Assembly (NCBI GenBank): GCA_958496175.1
Contig: OY292280.1
Coordinates: 1,116,001-1,180,000, forward strand
Length of the DNA: 64,000 nucleotides
Source: Sisyra terminalis
Taxonomy: Eukaryota; Arthropoda; Insecta; Neuroptera; Sisyridae
Direction: 5' to 3'
The notes under the pieces were generated by a model. The model made no database searches. It was not told where the DNA came from and saw only the letters and a list, made by a program, of their open reading frames with translations. Position 1 is the stretch's first letter, and every line of letters starts with the position of its first letter. Made by a program: the position numbers and the translations under genes. Shown here piece by piece: positions 58,590 through 64,000 of this stretch.

Positions 58590-59454
58590 TTTGTTCGGAT
58601 GATGTGCTAAGGGTTGATGCGAAACTAAGAAGACAATTTTTTTTTGGGCTAATTTGCACTGGTATGTCTTTACGTGTGCGATTCGAACGGAAGACCAATG
58701 TCAATTGAAATCGAACACGTTTACCGATCCGCCCACAAAACCCCTTAATTACAATTTTATTGCCCAAATTCTTTCTAAATTCCTGCAAAAAATCCGGCCA
58801 GAGAACAAACAACGACGTTAAACAACCCTCTTCATTTCTAACCCCATTGAAATGTTTCCCCTCCTATGTCCTTGAAAGAATGCGTTACAGACTGAACAAA
58901 AATATACCACTGATCTTTTAATTGTTGTCCTTTAACTACAAAACATTTTTCTTCAACGGAATTATCCTTCTAGTTGGCCCAACTCTTGTGGGAACCCTTA
59001 GTAGTATTGATCGATGCAATTACACCCCAGAAACACCACTTTAATCGCATAAATCAACCCAAAAACAACCCTATCAAGAACTAGTCAAATCCAAAAAAAT
59101 AACTAAAAAATTTCATGAAAATGCCAAACTGTTTTGGTAAATATTTATTGGAAAATCTTCTCTTCATTTCCCTTGATGTAACAACAAATTTTGTAGTTAC
59201 AAATAATAATAAAAATCATTTAATTACATCGTATTTTCAAGGTGAACTTGCCAATTAAATTTCATATTCCATTAATTTGTGTTAACGAAAGAATTTTTAA
59301 CAATTTTTGCCTTGAGGCAAATTTCCCCCTTTCATTAAACCGGAATAGTTCATTCCCCTTTTTAGTTCATCCTCGTTTTTTCCCAAATCATTCCGGGATT
59401 CCTTCTAAATAAAATGATAACCCAATCTTTTGTTCGTACATAACTTTTTTTTTT

Positions 59455-59525
59455 TCCTTTGATCTGGGGGCCTCTCATGAGAGTTCCTCTGCGCTGGGTC
59501 CTAAAAGGACTATTGCGCCCTTGTT
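59455..59525 (-). mobile_element. Non-LTR retrotransposon tail fragment
   Basis: On the minus strand: GGGCGCAATAGTCCTTTTAG, then GACCCAGCGCAGAGGAACTC. The same CGCAATAGTCCTT...GAGGAACC order occurs at 14218-14255 on the plus strand. An adjacent AAGGAAAAAAAAAAAG run on the minus strand could be the poly(A) tail. Confidence 0.55.
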
Positions 59526-60227
59526 CGTACATAACTCAAAAACCACTGATCCAATTTTTGTTCTATTTTACCCCTTAAAAGGGTAACATTTGTAAAATAT
59601 ACGCCAATGATTATATAAGCTTACATCATCGATGGTGGATCCAAGCTTTATAAAGAGAACAAATGGGCTAACAAAAAAGTAGACTCCCCTGTTCAAAAAG
59701 GCATTATGAAATCATTACATTTAAAATACCTTTAATAACTAAACGACTTCTAATGGGTTTTTTAACATTTAAAATGCCTTTAATTACTTGTTTTAAACAT
59801 GGTCTACTTCTAATATAATATAACTATTGATATTTTCAATTTTATCGAGATTGGAGTTCAATCTTAAAATATCATCACTTTAGAGTGTTATTAGCCTAAT
59901 CTATAAATCCGGCTCTAGTATGCATGTGTGTTGTTTGCTTAATGAGTAAAATGGTAAGTGGAAGATGCATGTGAGCAAAAAAGATCAATTTTAAAGTCGT
60001 TAGAAAAATCAAATAACATTAATTAGTATCGACACACTTGTGTCACATATACGAAGTCGTGGGTATTGGCTATGTATTCTCAAAAATTCTTCCTTGAATT
60101 TAAAACAGAAACAATTTTCAAAAAGAAAAATAGTGAAAATTACCTGGAATGTGAACGAAAATACTAAATTATTTGAATTTATTTAAACATAAAAACCCCT
60201 GTTAAAGAAAGCCATTACATTTAAAAA

Positions 60228-60488
60228 ATGAATCATCACAAAGCAGTTACGGAGTGATCCAAACTACTTGATGACCACTGAGGAAGATTTCTTGGCAATC
60301 GAAATACGTATCTGGGCAATACGTCCCAAATATTTTTGTTTGAAGTTCTGTTCAAATTTATGTTTATGATATGATTTTTATATATTATTATATTAAATTA
60401 TACTACATAAATTGGACTGCAATATATTCTATATATTATATACACAGTATAACTTTTCAAAGTCAGCGAAAAAAATCTTATTTTAACT
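60228..60488. mobile_element. Foldback element FB1, right half
   Basis: GAATCATCACAAAGCAGTTA through CAAAGTCAGCGAAAAAAATC matches the right arm of FB1, including the AAATCTTATTTT end. Confidence 0.7.
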
Positions 60489-61408
60489 TTTAATGGTTTT
60501 TTTAAACATTTAAATTGCCTTTTTTTTAACAGGGATACGAATTGACAAAGCGAAAAATTGAATAATTCATTTAATCTTTATCGCTCCATCTTTCAATTTT
60601 GAATAGATTGAACCACAAGAACAAAATCGCGGGTAAATATTTAGATGCACTAAAATTGCTGTTACTAACAAAATCAATTTTCTTCTAATATTTCGGTACC
60701 ACATTCCTCTTATATTATTATAAAATACTTACATAGGAGTAGCTCCCCCTTGAATGGGGTCCAGTTATTACCTTTTAAACGGTATGCATTTGTTTTGCAT
60801 CCACTTCTGGCCATGTATATACTGAGGCTAATAACAGGCGTAGCCTTATTATCCTTATTTCTGAAATAACAATTCAGACATCCTTTTTTTTATTCTACTA
60901 ACATTTCAATTCCTAGCTTCAAAGCTGAAACTCATTTTTTTATTCTGTTCAATGTATTTTGGAGACGTCATAGAAAAGTTGAAATATTGTCCAAGTTGAA
61001 GTATTATCCAAAATTGTATGTCTTTTAAGTTAATAGAAACATAAATTATAAATATAGGGAATTTTTGTTTGTAAGAATAAAAAGAACAGATTTGATCTAA
61101 ATATTGAGTATCGCAAATATTCAATTCAAAATTATATTTTATTTGTAGATTTTAGATGTTTAAAAAAATCGATTTTTGCAATAATTATATGTTTTGGCGG
61201 CGCACAGTCATGCGCATTAATCAACTTTATATATATTTCTTACACAAAAATTGTCCTTTTTTGTTTTCTATGTTCTTATATTTTCACATACAAAAACTCG
61301 TCTTTTTTGACCAATTACAGATAATTTACTTAAACGGGTCATATCTTTTCTGAATTGAAAATGCATGTGAATTTTTTTATAAACATTTGAGAAAATATAA
61401 ATGTAGAT

Positions 61409-61414
61409 TTTATT
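61409..61414 (-). terminator. Candidate polyadenylation signal of EtfA
   Basis: TTTATT on the plus strand reads AATAAA on the coding strand, 90 nt past the EtfA stop. Placement is typical, but in AT-rich DNA the hexamer also occurs by chance. Confidence 0.45.
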
Positions 61415-61503
61415 TCTCTTATAAACATTTACGAAATATGATAAAACAAAGCCACATAATGGAAATTGTTCAATATTATAATCAGACTTGTTTCATGGCG
61501 TTT

Positions 61504-63524
61504 TTAAATTTTTCCATTGATTTCGGGAACGGCTTTGAACAAGTCTGCCACCAGTCCATGATCGGCCACTTGGAAAATTGGCGCTTCCGGATCCTTATTG
61601 ATCGCGACAATTGTTTTACTATCTTTCATTCCCGCTAGATGTTGAATCGCTCCAGATATTCCCACAGCAATATATAAATCCTAAATCAGAACTATATTAC
61701 TTAATATTTTATTTTAATATATGATACATTCCAAATGAAATCGATCATTTTTCGACTTATTTCCCTTTTAGAACCATCAAATCTGACAACATTGCATTTT
61801 CTATTATTCTTTATCTAATCTAATATAGTGTAATTATATCTTTAGTGGCTTACTTTTCATTATAGGTCGATTTATTCGCGAATTACAAACAAACCAGAAA
61901 ATGCAACGTTGCCAAATTTTACGGTTCTAAAAGAGACAGAAGTCCATTTTTCAACCCTTTTCACTATTCCCTTTAGTTAACAATAGAGGCTGAGTTCATT
62001 TGGGATATCGCTTATGTAAAATGGTATTACCGGAGCAACAATCTTTCCAGTTTGTCCTACTTGAAGATCATTGGCAACGAATCCTGCGTCAACAGCGGCA
62101 CGGGAAGCTCCAACTGCAGCGTTCAGTTTATCCGCCATTTCGTATAACATTTTAAAGTTGTCACCAGATTTCATGCCTCGACCGCCACTGACAACAACTT
62201 TAGCACTGGTCAATTCTGGGCGATCCGATTTGCTAAGTTCTTGCCCTACAAATTTAGTTAAATCTGTTTTATAGTCTTTAGATGGCGCTGCTTCTGTTTT
62301 GGCATTTCCTCCTTCGAGCGGTTCTGGAGCGAATGCAGTTCCTCGGACTGATACAATCTTGATCGGATCTTGAGCTTGTAACGTTTGAATTGCGTTTCCT
62401 ATGAGAAAAGATATGTTTTTATTCAAGTATGAATAACTTTCGTCGCCATTTTATCACATTTTTGGAAATAAGTTTTAATTTATTAATTTACGGTTTAAGA
62501 ACATAACTAACAAAACGCTTTTTGAAGTTATACTTGTTTAGTGATCTTAAATAAAACAAAAAATAATCACACTGAATTTTTAATAAAATGTAACGCCGTT
62601 GCCACAGCAGGAAGTTCAACTCGCAAATGGTTAGCGAGAAACTTCAAGCGAACGTGAAAGAAGTGACGTATTGCCCAGATACGTATTTCGATTGCCAAGC
62701 AACCATCCTTAGTGGTCATCAAGTCGTATTGAATCGCTGGATAGTTTATTTTTTTGTAAATTATATCACATACATAAGAGTACGATACATTTTATATATT
62801 GTAAAAGCAGTATAACTGTTAAGAGTTACCAAAATAGTCTAATATGATACATTTTCTGTATTTGGTAAGGATTATTCAAGATTCTCATCATCTGTTTACT
62901 GATGATTATGTAATCGAAATTTCGAAAACAATATTAAATAGTTACCAGCATAAATTGTGCGCACAAATGTATCGGGTGATTTGATTCCAATTATATCAGA
63001 AATAGGGGAAACGTCCAATTTGGCTGCGACTCGGGGTAAAAGAGCTTTGCCAAAAGCAGTCGCACCAGCGACAATATGTGTGAAATTAAACTGTTTTTGA
63101 GTATCCACCACCAAGGAAGTCAAACTTTCAGCTGTAAAGCCATTGAATGCATCACTATCAGCCACTAAAACTCGTGAGACCACTTTGGACTTAGCCAAAG
63201 CTTCTGCAACCTAAAAAAAAAAACACTTTGCTTAGCTTCAAAATGCCAATTGCCTAAATATACTTACAGGACCACATTTAGTTCCGGCCACCAAAACGGA
63301 AACATCTCCTCCTATTTGCTTAGCAGCTCCTAATGCATTTTGCGTAATTGCAGTTACTGAACTGTTATTGTGCTCAGCAATAACCAACGTGCTTTGCAAT
63401 CGCACTAAACTATACTAAATTTAACCAAAATAGTTTCATTAAAATTTAAGAATAACAAATTGTTTTTCATTGCATTATTTACCTTTCCAGTTCTCGATAG
63501 GTTTTTCGTTACGGTAGTAAACAT
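61504..63524 (-). CDS. EtfA: Electron transfer flavoprotein subunit alpha, mitochondrial
   Basis: Coding exons 63524-63483, 63414-63268, 63210-62946, 62398-62031 and 61680-61504; 999 nt, 332 aa, nearly the length of human ETFA. The N-terminus [14 protein letters not shown] is basic and hydroxylated, as expected of a matrix-targeting presequence. LVIAEHNN starts the N-terminal nucleotide-binding-like domain. The C-terminal FAD domain has [32 protein letters not shown] and the ETF-alpha signature [31 protein letters not shown]. Role: with ETF-beta it takes electrons from acyl-CoA dehydrogenases in the matrix and passes them to ETF:ubiquinone oxidoreductase. The Drosophila gene is named walrus (wal). 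Intron 3 holds half a foldback element and intron 4 a GGCTCA-type element, so the exons have been spared between insertions. The first exon is short (42 nt) and followed by a 68-bp intron. Confidence 0.96.
61753..61945. mobile_element. GGCTCA element, B type, in EtfA intron 4
   Basis: CCCTTTTAGAACCATCAAAT and TTCTAAAAGAGACAGAAGTCC, with cores GACAACATTGCATTTTC and AAAATGCAACGTTGCCAAAT; tips are degraded. Confidence 0.65.
62655..62830. mobile_element. Foldback element FB1, partial copy in EtfA intron 3
   Basis: ATTGCCCAGATACGTATTTC, GATTGCCAAGCAACC and a shortened TACATTTTATATATTGTAAA, then GTATAACTGTTAAGAG, form a compressed FB1. Confidence 0.62.
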
Positions 63525-64000
63525 TTTACACCAAATAAAGCCAAAAATATTTTCTATTCGAGATTAACTAATAAATAAGAGACGCAATCTTTAAAATGTA
63601 CGTATATCCGAATATTTCAGACCAAATTCCAAAGGTTATCTTATTTGAAATCGTCTTGATGACATATTCAAGATGATATAATCAGAAACTGTGAAGAACT
63701 AGTTCCTAGTGTATTTGGCTTAGTATTCTAAGAAATCGGAACTGTTCTCGAACTTTAAAAATCATTAACGCGATCCCCGCTGCCCGCAAACGTCATCAAC
63801 CAGAGAAGAGAGACTTATATCTCTCTCTATATATTCTCTTCTCTGTCATAAACGTCATTATCGTAAATGACGTAAGATATACGATGCATACTACACCTAC
63901 GTCATCTGAGTGAGACGACAATACATTGAAAAGATATGACGAAGAAAGTATGTCGTTTCCGTATTTATTTTCAAATCTCATTAATCTACGAAATTCAAAT
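63525..64000. other. EtfA 5' flank
   Basis: Upstream of the EtfA start, with no coding sequence. Positions 63790-63930 hold several TGACGT/ACGTCA motifs and a purine-pyrimidine hairpin (AGAGAAGAGAGAC...CTCTTCTCTG). CREB/ATF-like sites are possible, but short motifs of this kind are weak evidence. Confidence 0.4.

Larger units (their letters stand above)
58590..61503. other. Intergenic between Spt-I and EtfA
   Basis: Positions 58590-59450 are the Spt-I 5' flank, without recognised elements. Positions 59660-60220 hold a dispersed CATTTAAAATACC repeat (59720-59790) and nothing else clear. Positions 60490-61400 are AT-rich with no gene seen. The EtfA 3' UTR probably ends near 61400. Confidence 0.55.

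Noticed and set aside
1..64000. CRISPR array, operon structure, ribosome-binding sites or prophage
   Set aside because: Spliced genes with GT-AG introns show the DNA is eukaryotic, and no regularly spaced short direct repeats were seen.

Overview
The window reads as nuclear DNA of an insect or close arthropod. It is AT-rich, its genes are split by introns of about 55 bp to 17 kb, and about two dozen small mobile-element families fill the space between exons. One gene belongs to the TipE family, which is known from insects and relatives. I could not assign an order with confidence. All five recognisable protein genes lie on the minus strand.

From high to low coordinates, the order of transcription, they are: EtfA (63524-61504, electron transfer flavoprotein alpha, mitochondrial); the SPTLC1-type subunit of serine palmitoyltransferase (58589-55144); a PH plus two-PDZ-domain protein (51864-46953); a TipE-family sodium-channel accessory subunit (40976-39949); and Mitf, the MITF/TFE bHLH-zipper factor (27810-6704, with a first intron of about 16.9 kb). 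Each model was assembled exon by exon. Reading phase closes at every junction, giving 332, 458, 635, 316 and 516 codons. The neighbours do not share a pathway, so this looks like ordinary insect gene order and not a functional cluster.

Everything else is intronic or intergenic and dominated by short non-autonomous elements: several hAT-like miniature elements (perfect or near-perfect 8-bp target duplications at 2377/2597, 8134/8329, 9440/9630 and 44731/44874), two pogo/Tigger-like families (TA duplications), a tRNA-derived SINE, remnants of a non-LTR retrotransposon, a 1.35-kb element with terminal inverted repeats of about 170 bp, and several long hairpins. The commonest family (about 20 whole or partial copies) is a foldback element of about 220 bp with GGCTCA tips. 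It has two tip variants, three copies with perfect 8-bp target duplications, and one copy that joins one arm of each variant.

I found no intact transposase, reverse transcriptase, CRISPR array, rRNA gene or convincing tRNA gene. I saw no clearly new gene system. The most unusual content is the architecture of the foldback elements: nested insertions, a palindrome of about 590 bp centred on another element, and a hairpin whose outer 45 bp pair perfectly.
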